From: Variovorax sp. 54
Lineage (GTDB): Bacteria > Pseudomonadota > Gammaproteobacteria > Burkholderiales > Burkholderiaceae_C
Assembly: GCF_002754375.1 (NCBI RefSeq)
Contig: NZ_PEFF01000001.1
Coordinates: forward strand, 1,612,001 to 1,676,000
Length of the DNA: 64,000 nucleotides
Direction: 5' to 3'
Shown here: piece by piece, positions 27,638-36,362 of the stretch
How the letters are laid out: each line of letters starts with the position of its first letter
Numbering within the stretch: the first letter of the stretch is position 1
Program-made: the position numbers and the translations under genes
The notes under the pieces: model-generated
The model's input: only the letters and a program-made list of their open reading frames with translations
The model's database searches: none
What the model was told of the DNA's origin: nothing

Positions 27638-28726
27638 ATGGCCACGCCGCTGCCCGACGCCACCCTCGCCGCCCCGCCCCAAGTGCCCCAGGCACCCCAG
27701 GCCGCAACCTCCCGCCACGTGGTAGTGGCCAGCTACCTGCTGATGCTCGCAGGGCTGATGCTCGTGATGTGGCAGCACCTGCTGCCGGGGCTGCTGTGCG
27801 TGTGCATCGGCTTCCTCGTCGCGCGCTGGTTCGCCCGGCTGCTGGGCGGCTGGCTGTCGCGCCTGAAGCCCCTGCGTTCCGGCGCCGACGGGCTGGCCCG
27901 GGTGGTGGCGGTCACGCTGGTGCTGCTGGGCCCGATCGGCCTGGTCACGCTGGGGTTCTCGCAGGCGCGTGAATACGTGCTCGATGCGCCCGACCAGTAC
28001 CGCGAACTGCTCGACTACACGGCCCGCACGGTGCTCGAACTGCGCTCCAAGCTGCCGGCCGACATCGCTGTCTACCTGCCCGAGGGCGCGGCCGAGGTGC
28101 AGCGCATCGTCGCCAACTACTTGCGCACGCAGGCCGGCTCGCTCGCCATGGCCGGGCGCGCCTGGCTGGGCGGGCTGCTGTTCGCCTACGTGGGCCTGAT
28201 CATCGGCGCACTGGCCGCCGTGGCGCCGGCGCCGGCCCAGCGCCGGCCGCTGGCGCAGCAGATGTTCCAGCGCATCACCACCTTCGGCGAGGCCTTCGGC
28301 CAGATCGTCGCGGCGCAGTTCTGGATCGCCGCCTTCAACACGCTGCTGACCGCGATCTTCCTGCTGTTCCTGATGCCGCTGTGGGGGCTCGAACTGCCCT
28401 ACACGCCCGCCCTCATCACCCTGACTTTCGTGGCCGGGCTGGTGCCGATCGTGGGCAACCTGGTCTGCAACTCGGTGATCACGCTGGTGGCGCTGTCGGT
28501 GTCGCCGGTCACGGCCGCGGCCTGCCTGGGCTTCCTGATCCTGATCCACAAGGCCGAGTACGTGATCAACGCCAAGGTGGTCGGCGCGCGCACGCAGATG
28601 CGCGTGTGGGAGCTGCTGTCGGTGATGTTCGTGGCCGAAGCGGTGTTCGGCCCGGCCGGGCTGGTGGCGGCGCCGCTGTACTACGCATACCTGAAGAAAG
28701 AACTGCAGGCGGGCGGCCTCGTCTAG
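27638..28726 (+). CDS. AI-2E family transporter (PerM-like permease)
   Basis: A 362-residue membrane protein with hydrophobic pairs near residues 28-62, 85-108, a central soluble stretch 110-165 (RELLDYTARTVLELRSKLPA) and a C-terminal bundle from about 170. The family pattern LTFVAGLVPIVGNLVCNS sits near 265. AI-2E transporters are often annotated as autoinducer-2 exporters, but most are uncharacterised permeases. It is 50 nt downstream of purM. Confidence 0.87.
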   Translation: MATPLPDATLAAPPQVPQAPQAATSRHVVVASYLLMLAGLMLVMWQHLLPGLLCVCIGFLVARWFARLLGGWLSRLKPLRSGADGLARVVAVTLVLLGPIGLVTLGFSQAREYVLDAPDQYRELLDYTARTVLELRSKLPADIAVYLPEGAAEVQRIVANYLRTQAGSLAMAGRAWLGGLLFAYVGLIIGALAAVAPAPAQRRPLAQQMFQRITTFGEAFGQIVAAQFWIAAFNTLLTAIFLLFLMPLWGLELPYTPALITLTFVAGLVPIVGNLVCNSVITLVALSVSPVTAAACLGFLILIHKAEYVINAKVVGARTQMRVWELLSVMFVAEAVFGPAGLVAAPLYYAYLKKELQAGGLV

Positions 28727-28838
28727 CGGCGAGCTGATGTCCTGATCTGATCGGTTCCGGTCCGCTTCGGCGCGGACACCAGGCTGGTGGCGTCCAAGAA
28801 TAGGCGGCATCATCCACTTTGCCTTGCCCGCCGCCGCC

Positions 28839-29411
28839 ATGACCACCTGTCTGATTGTGATCGACGCCCAGGAATCGTTCCGCCACCGCCCGTACTGGAA
28901 CGCAGCCCTGTTCGCGCCCTACCTCGAGGCCCAGAACGCCCTGATCGCCGGCGCCGTGGCGGCCGGACTGCCGGTGGTGCGCGTCTTCCATGTCGATGCG
29001 CCGCAGGCCGCATCGAACCCCTTCGCGGTCGAATCGGGCCATGTGCGCCCGATCGACGGTCTCGCGCCCTTCGAGGCGGCGGCCACCTTCACCAAGCACC
29101 GCCACAGCGCGCTGGTCAACAGCGGGCTCGATGTGTGGCTCACGCAGCACGGCATCCGCCGCCTGATCGTGAGCGGCATCCGCACCGAGCAGTGCTGCGA
29201 GACCACCACGCGCCACGCCTCGGACCTGGGCTGGGAGGTCGACTACGTGACCGACGCCACCCTCACCTTCGACATGGTGCAGCCCGACGGCCGGCCCCTG
29301 TCCGCCGCCGACATCAAGGCGCGCACGGCGACCGTGCTGGACGGGCGCTTCGCCACCGTCTGCAGCGTGGCGCAGGCGCTTGGGCGCGCCAAGGAAGGCA
29401 CCACCGCATGA
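28839..29411 (+). CDS. Cysteine hydrolase (isochorismatase family)
   Basis: 190 residues. The ATG at 28839 is chosen over an in-frame TTG 15 nt upstream. The isochorismatase-type triad is visible: Asp in LIVIDAQESF (residue 9), Lys in TFTKHRHSALV (about 88), and Cys in GIRTEQCCETTTRHASDLGW (about 117-118), preceded by a cis-peptide-like SGI. Such enzymes hydrolyse amides or vinyl ethers. It is followed with 4-nt overlap by a DJ-1/PfpI gene and then a GlxA-type regulator. Confidence 0.87.
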   Translation: MTTCLIVIDAQESFRHRPYWNAALFAPYLEAQNALIAGAVAAGLPVVRVFHVDAPQAASNPFAVESGHVRPIDGLAPFEAAATFTKHRHSALVNSGLDVWLTQHGIRRLIVSGIRTEQCCETTTRHASDLGWEVDYVTDATLTFDMVQPDGRPLSAADIKARTATVLDGRFATVCSVAQALGRAKEGTTA

Positions 29412-30037
29412 CCCCGTTGCGCGTGCGCATCCTGGCCTACGACGGCGTCGAGGCGCTCGACTTCGCCGGCCCGTTCGAGGTCTTCACCACCGCTGCCCGC
29501 GTCCACCAGCGCCTGCAGCCGGGTGCGCCCGCGCCATTCGAGGTGGCCTCGGTCGCCCACGCCCGCACCGGAGAACCGGTGCAGGCGCGCGCCGGCCTGC
29601 GGCTGCTCGCCGACCACACACTGGCCGACACCGCCGCAGCCGCCGACGTGCTGATCGTCCCCGGCGGCGTGGTCGATGCGCCGATGGCGAGCCCCGACAC
29701 CCTGCGATGGATCGCGCAGTGCGCGGCCGGCGCGCAGCTCGTCGCTTCGGTCTGTACCGGCGTCTTCCTGCTCGCGCAAAGCGGCGTCGTGACGCGCGAA
29801 GCGGTCACCACGCACTGGGAAGACCTCGCCGACCTGCGCGCGCAGTTTCCGCAGCTCGACGTGCGCGAAGGCGTGCGCTGGGTCGACACCGGCCGCATCG
29901 TCAGCTCGGCGGGCATCAGCGCGGGCATCGACATGAGCCTGCACCTGGTCGAACGCCTGGCCGGACGCGAACTGGCCGAGCGCACGGCGCGCCAGATGGA
30001 CTACGCATGGACCCGCAACGAGACCCCATCCGCGTAG
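29408..30037 (+). CDS. DJ-1/PfpI family protein
   Basis: 209 residues, flavodoxin-like glutamine amidotransferase-related fold. The nucleophile elbow is VASVCTGVFLLAQSG near residue 116, with C at 117, preceded by VLIVPGGVV. The later THWEDLADLRAQFP supplies the family's histidine. This is the isonitrile-hydratase/GlxA N-domain branch of DJ-1. It shares 4 nt with the upstream hydrolase and 31 nt with the downstream regulator, so the three are tightly coupled. Confidence 0.87.
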   Translation: MTPLRVRILAYDGVEALDFAGPFEVFTTAARVHQRLQPGAPAPFEVASVAHARTGEPVQARAGLRLLADHTLADTAAAADVLIVPGGVVDAPMASPDTLRWIAQCAAGAQLVASVCTGVFLLAQSGVVTREAVTTHWEDLADLRAQFPQLDVREGVRWVDTGRIVSSAGISAGIDMSLHLVERLAGRELAERTARQMDYAWTRNETPSA

Positions 30038-31830
30038 TCTTCGTCCTCCTGCCCGACAGCCTCGTGCTCGACTGGGCCGGGCCGGCCGAGGCGCTGCGCA
30101 TCGCCAACCAGCGGCTGCGCGCGGCGGGCCAGCCCGAGCGTTTTGTCATCGAATTCGCGGGGCCGCGGCCGACCATGAGGGGCTCGGTCGGCGTCGCGCT
30201 GTCAGGCCTGGCGCCCCTGCCGACGCAGTGGAGCGGCCCGGGCTGGGTCGTGCTGGTCGGCCTGCCGGGCGACACCATCGCGACCGACACCCCCGAGGCG
30301 CAGGACCTGCTGCACTGGCTGCGCGGCCAGCGCTTCACGCACGGCGGCGTCGAGCTGATCACGGTCTGCGCGGGCGCGCTGCTCGCGGCGCACGCGGGCG
30401 CGCTCGCGGGCCGGCGCGTCACCACGCACCACCATCACCTGGACGAACTGCGCGCCGTGGAGCCGCGCTGCGAGGTGGTGAGCAACCGCGTGTTCGTGCT
30501 CGACCCGCCGGTCTACAGCAGCGCGGGCGTCACGACGGGCATCGACCTGATGCTGCACCGCATCGCCGACACCTGCGGCGAGGCGCTGGCGGCCCAGGTC
30601 GCGCAGACGATGGTGGTGGCGCTGCGGCGCGGCCCGCACGACCCGGAGCTGTCGCCCTTTCTCGCCTACCGCAACCACCTGCATGCGGCGCTGCACCGGG
30701 TGCAGGACGCGGTCAGCGAGCAGCCGCAGGCCGACTGGAGCGTGCCGCGCATGGCCGAGGTCGCCCACACGTCGGCGCGGCACCTCACGCGGCTCTTCGT
30801 CGAGCATGCGGGCGTGGCGCCGCTGGCCTACCTGCGCCGGCTGCGGTTGGCCGCCGCGCAACTGGCGCTGGCCTCGGGCGCCAGCGTGACGCGGGCGGCG
30901 GAGCTGTCGGGCTTCGGCTCGGACACGCAGCTGCGCCGCGCCTGGCACCAGTTCGGGTTGCCGGGGTCGCCTTCCGCGGGCACGTCGGCATCTCCCGGCC
31001 AGAGCCCGCGCCGGAGAACGAGCCCCGTGTTCACGCCTTACCTGAAACGATGGAACCTCACCCCCGACGGCGAGGCCTTCACTTCGTTGAGCGGCACGCT
31101 GCTGCCCGTGCGCCAGCACGGCGTGCCGGCCATGCTCAAGATTTCGCACGAGGCCGAGGAACAGGCGGGCAGCCTGCTGATGGCCTGGTGGAACGGCGAC
31201 GGCGCCGCGCCCGTTCTGGCCCATGACGGCGAAGCCCTGCTGATGGTGCGCGCGCAAGGCACGGCCTCGCTCGCGCAGATGGTTCACGAGGGCCACGACG
31301 ACGAGGCCACCCGCATCCTGTGCGCCGCCGCCGCGCGCCTGCATGCGCCACGCGACACGCCACCGCCCCCGACGCTGGTGCCGCTCACGCGCTGGTTCGA
31401 AGCGTTGTGGGCCGGTGCGGCGACGCACGGCGGCGTCTTCGCGCACAGCGCGCGCACCGCACGCGATCTGCTCGCCGCGCCGCGCGACGTGGTCGTGCTG
31501 CATGGCGACATCCACCACGGCAACGTGCTCGACTTCGGCCCGGCCGGCTGGCTCGCCATCGACCCCAAGGGCCTGCACGGCGAACGCGGCTTCGACCACG
31601 CGAACATCCTGTGCAACCCGGATGGCGAGAGCGCGCTGGTGCCGGGCCGCTTTGCGCGCCGCATCGAGGTCATCGCGGAGGCCACGGGCATCGAGCAGCG
31701 GCGATTGCTGCAATGGGTGCTGGCGTGGGCCGGGCTGTCGTCGGTGTGGATGCTGGAAGATGGCGAGGTGCCCGGGAGCACACTGGAGGTCGCGAGGCTG
31801 ACGGCTGCGGCGCTCGGGATCGCCGGCTAG
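30007..31830 (+). CDS. GlxA-type AraC regulator reading in frame into an APH(6)-like kinase
   Basis: 607 residues without a stop. Residues about 8-190 form a DJ-1-like sensor domain (VCAGALLAAHAGALAG; Cys near 122). Residues 220-318 form the AraC-type double helix-turn-helix (MAEVAHTSARHLTRLFVEHA, then AAELSGFGSDTQLRRAW). After a Pro/Ser/Arg linker (about 320-340) a second protein follows, VFTPYLKRWNLTPDG and VLHGDIHHGNVLDF with the kinase catalytic HGDxHxxN, AIDPKGLHGERGFD, typical of streptomycin 6-kinase/hydroxyurea kinase relatives. Either it is a true fusion, or the regulator lost its stop and the kinase is also started internally at GTG 31027. Confidence 0.8.
   Translation: MDPQRDPIRVVFVLLPDSLVLDWAGPAEALRIANQRLRAAGQPERFVIEFAGPRPTMRGSVGVALSGLAPLPTQWSGPGWVVLVGLPGDTIATDTPEAQDLLHWLRGQRFTHGGVELITVCAGALLAAHAGALAGRRVTTHHHHLDELRAVEPRCEVVSNRVFVLDPPVYSSAGVTTGIDLMLHRIADTCGEALAAQVAQTMVVALRRGPHDPELSPFLAYRNHLHAALHRVQDAVSEQPQADWSVPRMAEVAHTSARHLTRLFVEHAGVAPLAYLRRLRLAAAQLALASGASVTRAAELSGFGSDTQLRRAWHQFGLPGSPSAGTSASPGQSPRRRTSPVFTPYLKRWNLTPDGEAFTSLSGTLLPVRQHGVPAMLKISHEAEEQAGSLLMAWWNGDGAAPVLAHDGEALLMVRAQGTASLAQMVHEGHDDEATRILCAAAARLHAPRDTPPPPTLVPLTRWFEALWAGAATHGGVFAHSARTARDLLAAPRDVVVLHGDIHHGNVLDFGPAGWLAIDPKGLHGERGFDHANILCNPDGESALVPGRFARRIEVIAEATGIEQRRLLQWVLAWAGLSSVWMLEDGEVPGSTLEVARLTAAALGIAG
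31013..31029 (+). promoter_or_regulatory. Internal ribosome site and GTG for the kinase half
   Basis: GGAG at 31013-31016 precedes an in-frame GTG at 31027 by 10 nt, exactly where APH(6)-type proteins begin (VFTPYLKRW). It could yield a separate 267-residue kinase from the same frame. Confidence 0.5.
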
Positions 31831-31840
31831 ATTCGGACGC

Positions 31841-33274
31841 ATGCCTCGCTCTCACTCCTACCTCGATGTCCTCGCGCGGGTTCTGGCGCTGCCGCTGTCA
31901 GAAGGCCATGCGTCTTCTGACGAACGCTTTCATGCGGCATCTGCCGGTGCGGACGCGCTGATCGTCGACGTCGAGCAACGCCGCTACCACCGCGTGCCCG
32001 ATGCGCGGCCGCTGCGCTTCGAGGACACGGTGCACGATGGCGGCGCGCAGGCCTCGCTGCAGCTTGAACAGAGCGATGGCGTTCGCACGATCGAACTGCC
32101 TGCGCAAGACGACAGCTTCTGGACGCCGCTGCCCGATCCGCGCGTGACCGGCCTGCCGCGCATCGTGCAGCGGCATGACACGGCGTGGATATCTCCGGCG
32201 CCGCCGGAGGCCGAGCACAGCCCACAGAGCAGGGTTGTTCAATGGCTCAGCTCACTGGTCTCGACCGCTGTGTTGGCATTCTTCGCCGCCTTCGGTTTCA
32301 ACGCGCTGCGCTGGTCGTTGGAGGGAGGCTGGAACCTGCTGTGGCTGCTGGTGGGGCTGCCGGTGTTTCCGATCTTCGGCGTGCTGACGCTCGTGGCCGT
32401 CTACACCCTCGTGCGACGCGCGGTGCCGCCGCCACGGCGCCGCGCGCTCGAAGCGATTCACATCAGTCGCGATGAAAGCTTTCGCCTCGGCGAACCGATG
32501 GCGTTCCGGGTCGATGCCGTGGTGCCGGCATCGGTGGACGGCCAACCCACGCAGGCACCACCGCAGATCATCGCGGACCTCATCGTCCAGACCCTGAACG
32601 ATCCGGTGGATGGCGATTGGTCGTTGAAAGATCAGTTCTGGGGCGCGGGCCGCGCTGACGTCGTTCCATCCACGCTCACCGGCACGGGCGAACGCCGCGT
32701 GCACTATGTCGGCAGCGTGACGGCCACGCGCAGGACACCGCGCGAGGCGCAGGAACGCTGGTACCTGGCGTTGTCCACCAGCCGGGAAATGGGTGTCGAG
32801 CCCTTTCACATCGCCAACGTCGCCACGCCTCCGCTGATCGTCCCCTACCAGATGGTGCAGCCCCCGGGCCGCCACGCGCAGTTCGAGGCCCTGCTGCGCA
32901 ACACAGCGTCAGACCTGATCCACAAGGCCTACAACGGCGAAGACAGTACGGCGCTTCGCGACGACTTCACGCCCGAGGAGTGCCGAGCGGTATTCACCAT
33001 TGACGCCGACGCGCTGGTGAACCAGGCGATGGCCACCCGTTGGTACGAAGGCAGGATCAGAACCGGGCAAGCCAGCAGCGGTGACTCTTACTACCTGCTG
33101 AAGGAAGGCCTGATCTACCAGCTGATGTACACCGAAGGCCACGACGCCGTGACGGTGTACGAGTCACCCGATCTGCGCAGCGTGGTGGGGCGCTACCTGG
33201 TTGCAGAGCATCTGTTTGTCGACCATCTGCCGGGTGCGGAAACGATGAAGGTGCTGCGGCCCCGCTTTTACTAG
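31841..33274 (+). CDS. Hypothetical membrane protein
   Basis: 477 residues. The N-terminal 125 residues look cytosolic. They are followed by two membrane segments (about 132-152 VSTAVLAFFAAFGFNALRW, and 162-188 LLWLLVGLPVFPIFGVLTLV), then a large 280-residue soluble domain with beta-rich character (EAIHISRDESFRLGEPMAFR). The end is WYEGRIRTGQ, YYLLKEGLIYQLMYTEG. I do not recognise the family. Its stop overlaps the stop of the convergent small gene at 33271 in the shared CTAG. Confidence 0.75.
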   Translation: MPRSHSYLDVLARVLALPLSEGHASSDERFHAASAGADALIVDVEQRRYHRVPDARPLRFEDTVHDGGAQASLQLEQSDGVRTIELPAQDDSFWTPLPDPRVTGLPRIVQRHDTAWISPAPPEAEHSPQSRVVQWLSSLVSTAVLAFFAAFGFNALRWSLEGGWNLLWLLVGLPVFPIFGVLTLVAVYTLVRRAVPPPRRRALEAIHISRDESFRLGEPMAFRVDAVVPASVDGQPTQAPPQIIADLIVQTLNDPVDGDWSLKDQFWGAGRADVVPSTLTGTGERRVHYVGSVTATRRTPREAQERWYLALSTSREMGVEPFHIANVATPPLIVPYQMVQPPGRHAQFEALLRNTASDLIHKAYNGEDSTALRDDFTPEECRAVFTIDADALVNQAMATRWYEGRIRTGQASSGDSYYLLKEGLIYQLMYTEGHDAVTVYESPDLRSVVGRYLVAEHLFVDHLPGAETMKVLRPRFY

Positions 33275-33492
33275 TCCAGCAACAACGACGCCTCATCGCG
33301 CCAATAAGCCACCGCCGCCAGCCACCCTTCCCACACGCACCCATTGCAGCCGCGCCCACAGCAGGTGGTGGGCTCCGGCGGCGGCGCACGCATCGCGAGC
33401 CCTTCGGCATCGAGCATCGCCTGCACGCGCGCAATCAACGCTTGCGCACCGACAAGGTTCGTGGGTTCAGGCAGCCGGTCGATAGCGTTCAT
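33271..33492 (-). CDS. Oxidoreductase-like domain small protein
   Basis: 73 residues with the cysteine motif TTCCGRGCNGCVWEGWLAA preceded by a Pro-rich stretch (APPPEPTT). This is the pattern of the oxidoreductase-like N-terminal domain (OXLD1 type), which is thought to bind metal. Function unknown. It sits 16 nt upstream on the minus strand of the histidine kinase end, converging with the hypothetical membrane protein. Confidence 0.75.
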   Translation of the reverse strand: MNAIDRLPEPTNLVGAQALIARVQAMLDAEGLAMRAPPPEPTTCCGRGCNGCVWEGWLAAVAYWRDEASLLLD

Positions 33493-33508
33493 GACAAGCG
33501 GATGTCCT

Positions 33509-34861
33509 TCACGCGTCGAGGTTCATCAACTCGAGTCGCATCTTCGCGCCACCCGATTCGCTCGACCCGATGCTCAGCTGGCCGCGGTGCAGCCGCGCCA
33601 CCTCGGCCACGAGATGCAGGCCCAGCCCCGCGCCGCGCCCGCGCGGCACGAGCCGGTGGAACGGCGCCACCACGCGCTCGCGGTCGGCTTCGGGAATGCC
33701 GGGACCCGAATCAAGCACCTCGATGCACGAGGGCTCGCACAGCCGCACCTGGATGTCGCAGCCCGGCCCGCCGTGCTCGATGGCGTTCTGGATCAGGTTG
33801 GTGAGCGCGCGTTCGAGCGAGGGCGCGTCGCCGCGCACGGTGAGCGGCTGCGGCGCATCGACCGAGAGCGTGCAGCGGCTGCGGATCGCCAGCGGCGCAA
33901 TGTCGGCCGCCACGCGCTCGCAGAGCGACTTCAGCTCCACCTGCTGGTCCAGCGACAGGCCGTGGTCGAGGCGCTGCAGATCGAGCAGCTGCTCGGCCAG
34001 CGTGGCGAGCCGCGCCGAGGCCTGCATCAGCTTCATCTTCAGCGGATCGTTCGGCAAGCCTTCGAGATGGATCTGCAGCGTGGTGATCGGCGTGCGCAAT
34101 TCATGCGCGGCATCGGCCAGAAAGCGCTCCTGCCGGTCGTAGCCTTCGTTGAGCCGGTCGAAGGCGCGGTTGACCGCATTCACCAACGGACGGATCTCGC
34201 TCGCCACATTCGCGAGCGGCAGGCGCGTGGTGCGCTCGTGCACGTCGATGCCCTCGGCGTGCTCCGCCGTGGCCACCACGCCCTTCAGGCCGCGCTTCAC
34301 CACGAAGGGCGTCGCCAGGATCACGCCGAGGCAGGTCACGAGCGCCATCGGCGCCACCAGGAACAGGAAGGCGATGCCGGTGCCCTTGAGCGTGTTCTGC
34401 ACGGTGAGCGGGCCGCCGGTCTGCGCCAGGACGGCCACCGGGCCCGCGCGCGATTCGACGCGCTCGAAGCGGGCCTTGGGTCGCGTGCCGTCGCTCTCGG
34501 GGTCGATGGCCATGCGGTCGGTGCCGTCGAGCGCATCGAGCAGCCGCAGGTAGGCGGGCGGCACCTCGCCGTGACGCAGTTGGGCGCCGCTCGGGTCGCG
34601 CACGATGAACCAGAACTGCGGATCGGCCTTCTGCAGCCGCTCCAGCGCGCTCGTGGGCTCGGCCACCAGGTGGCCAGCGGCGTCGCGTGTCAGGGCGCGC
34701 TGGATCGATGCCACGGTCTCCTGGCCGTTCTCGTCGACCACGCGGCCCAGCGCCCAGGCCAGGCCGAGGAAGCCGCCCATCACCAGCAGGCCGACCACCA
34801 CCTGCAGGAAGATGAGGCTCCAGATCAGCCGCCAACGCAGCGAAAGCAGACTGAAGCTCAT
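33509..34861 (-). CDS. Two-component sensor histidine kinase (HAMP type)
   Basis: 450 residues from MSFSLLSLRWRL, start overlapping the response regulator stop by 4 nt. Two membrane segments (about 15-38 and 150-175) enclose a periplasmic sensor of about 110 residues. A HAMP region is followed by the H-box LADAAHELRTPITTLQ, N-box LTNLIQNAIEHG, G1 VLDSGPGIPEADRERV and G2 GRGAGLGLHLVAEVA. It resembles QseC/PmrB/TctE-type kinases. The response regulator partner is immediately upstream, and a PAP2 phosphatase is divergent from the pair. Confidence 0.92.
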   Translation of the reverse strand: MSFSLLSLRWRLIWSLIFLQVVVGLLVMGGFLGLAWALGRVVDENGQETVASIQRALTRDAAGHLVAEPTSALERLQKADPQFWFIVRDPSGAQLRHGEVPPAYLRLLDALDGTDRMAIDPESDGTRPKARFERVESRAGPVAVLAQTGGPLTVQNTLKGTGIAFLFLVAPMALVTCLGVILATPFVVKRGLKGVVATAEHAEGIDVHERTTRLPLANVASEIRPLVNAVNRAFDRLNEGYDRQERFLADAAHELRTPITTLQIHLEGLPNDPLKMKLMQASARLATLAEQLLDLQRLDHGLSLDQQVELKSLCERVAADIAPLAIRSRCTLSVDAPQPLTVRGDAPSLERALTNLIQNAIEHGGPGCDIQVRLCEPSCIEVLDSGPGIPEADRERVVAPFHRLVPRGRGAGLGLHLVAEVARLHRGQLSIGSSESGGAKMRLELMNLDA

Positions 34862-35538
34862 GCCAACGTCGGCGCGCACATGAGGTAGCCCACGCCGCGG
34901 ATCGCATGGATCTCGACCTGCGCGCCGGCCTTGTCGAGCTTGGAGCGCAAGCGCGAGACGTGCGTGTCGAGCGCGTTCGACTGGATGTCGTCCTTGTGGC
35001 CGTACACGCGGTCTTGCAGCGCCTCGCGCAGCACGGTGCGGCCGCGGTGTTCGAGCAGCGTCTCGAGCACGAGCAGTTCGCGCCGCGGCAGCGTGAGGCA
35101 GGCCTCGCCCACATGGGCCTGGCGCGTGTGGTGGTCGAAGCGCAGCTGGCCGAGCGTCATGATGAAGTTGGCGCGCACCGCGGGGCGGCGTGCCAGTGCA
35201 CGCACGCGCGCCAGCAGTTCGTCCATCGAGAAGGGCTTGGCCAGGTAGTCGTCGGCGCCGCCGTCCAGGCTCAGCACGCGCTCGGCCACATCGGTCATGG
35301 CGGTGAGCACGAGCACGGCGCAGGCGATGTGGTTCTGCGCGAGGAACGCGACGAGCGAGAGGCCGTCACCGTCGGGCAGGCCGCGGTCGAGCACGACCAC
35401 GTCGTAGGGCGCACCGAGCGCGGCCTCCTCGGCCGCGCGCAGCGAGCTCGCCACATCGACCACCGCCTGGTTCTGGCGCAGCGCCGACGCCAGCGCCTGC
35501 GCCAGGTCGGCTTCGTCTTCGACAAGCAGGATTCTCAT
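34858..35538 (-). CDS. OmpR-family response regulator
   Basis: 226 residues starting MRILLVEDEADLAQALASAL. The receiver has the phospho-acceptor Asp in VVVLDRGLPDGDGLSLV (about 51), Thr/Ala switch in VLVLTAMTDV, and KPFSMDELLARVRAL. The C-terminal winged helix (about 125-222) has LPRRELLVLETLLEHRGRTV and the DIQSNALDTHVSRLRSKLDK recognition helix. QseB/PmrA-like class. A tandem repeat with 11-bp period lies in its promoter region. Confidence 0.93.
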   Translation of the reverse strand: MRILLVEDEADLAQALASALRQNQAVVDVASSLRAAEEAALGAPYDVVVLDRGLPDGDGLSLVAFLAQNHIACAVLVLTAMTDVAERVLSLDGGADDYLAKPFSMDELLARVRALARRPAVRANFIMTLGQLRFDHHTRQAHVGEACLTLPRRELLVLETLLEHRGRTVLREALQDRVYGHKDDIQSNALDTHVSRLRSKLDKAGAQVEIHAIRGVGYLMCAPTLA

Positions 35539-35599
35539 TTGGGGGGATCGACAAGGGACGGGACAGGCGGATGATTCTAGAGAGCCCCCATTTGAGGTA

Positions 35600-35618
35600 A
35601 CGCAATGTTCACGCAATG
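35600..35618 (+). promoter_or_regulatory. Candidate response-regulator operator (direct repeat, 11-bp period)
   Basis: ACGCAATG occurs at 35600-35607 and again at 35611-35618, a direct repeat with an 11-bp start-to-start distance, the usual geometry for OmpR-family dimers. It sits between the divergent regulator and PAP2 genes. Confidence 0.45.
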
Positions 35619-35632
35619 CAGGTGCCTACGCT

Positions 35633-36352
35633 GTGGTGCTTTCCTCTCCTGAAAGCGCATCGGTGACGCCCTCCCGCCCGAACCCCGCCGCCCTCCCCGT
35701 CACGCCCTGGCACCTGGCGCTGGGGCAGCGGTTCGCCACGCTGTGGGTGGTGAAGATGATCGGCACCACGCTCGGCATCTCGGGCTTCTTCGTCCTGTAC
35801 TTCTGGGTGATGCACCACCCACCCTCGGTGCCGACGGTGATGCCGCTCACGGCCATCGACCACTGGGTGGGGGTGAGCGACGACGCGATGCTGCTGTACA
35901 GCTCGCTGTGGTTCTACATCTCGCTCGCACCGGCCTTCACCCAGAACAAGGCCGAGCTGTGGGCCTGTGCGCGCGGGGCCGCGCTCATGGCGGCCCTCGG
36001 GCTGGCGGTGTTCTGGTGCTTTCCGACGGTGGTGCCGAGCTTCGCCATCGACTGGTCGCAGTACCCGGCGCTGCAGTTCCTCAAGAGCGCCGATGCGGGC
36101 GGCAATGCCTTCCCGTCGCTGCATGTGGCTTTTGCCGTGTTCGCGGCCGTGTGGCTCGGCCGCCAGCTGCGCAGCGTGCAGGCGCCCGCGTGGACGCAGT
36201 GGGTGAACCTGCTGTGGGCTGCGGGGATTGTCTATTCGACGCTGGCCACGCGCCAGCACGTGCTGCTCGACGTGCTCGGCGGTGTGCTGCTGGCGGGGTT
36301 GGTGTGCTGGCGCCGCGCGCCGCGCGCCCGGCTGGTGCTGGCCGAGGCGTGA
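35633..36352 (+). CDS. PAP2 superfamily phosphatase, membrane
   Basis: Up to 239 residues from a GTG at 35633; a GTG at 35663 is an alternative. Hydrophobic segments near 44-60, 88-105, 110-130 and 185-222. The PAP2 motifs are GGNAFPSLHVAFAVFA, where SLH is the variant of SGH, and STLATRQHVLLDVLGG with the catalytic His. Members dephosphorylate lipid phosphates such as phosphatidic acid, undecaprenyl pyrophosphate or lipid A. The N-terminal motif K-x6-R-P is not obvious, as in inositol-phosphoceramide-type PAP2 branches. Divergent from the two-component system. Confidence 0.83.
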   Translation: MVLSSPESASVTPSRPNPAALPVTPWHLALGQRFATLWVVKMIGTTLGISGFFVLYFWVMHHPPSVPTVMPLTAIDHWVGVSDDAMLLYSSLWFYISLAPAFTQNKAELWACARGAALMAALGLAVFWCFPTVVPSFAIDWSQYPALQFLKSADAGGNAFPSLHVAFAVFAAVWLGRQLRSVQAPAWTQWVNLLWAAGIVYSTLATRQHVLLDVLGGVLLAGLVCWRRAPRARLVLAEA

Positions 36353-36362
36353 GCGCCGTCGG

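Noticed and set aside
28759..28780. Terminator after the AI-2E transporter
   Set aside because: GTCCGC/GCGGAC hairpin exists but has no T-run, so it was not listed.
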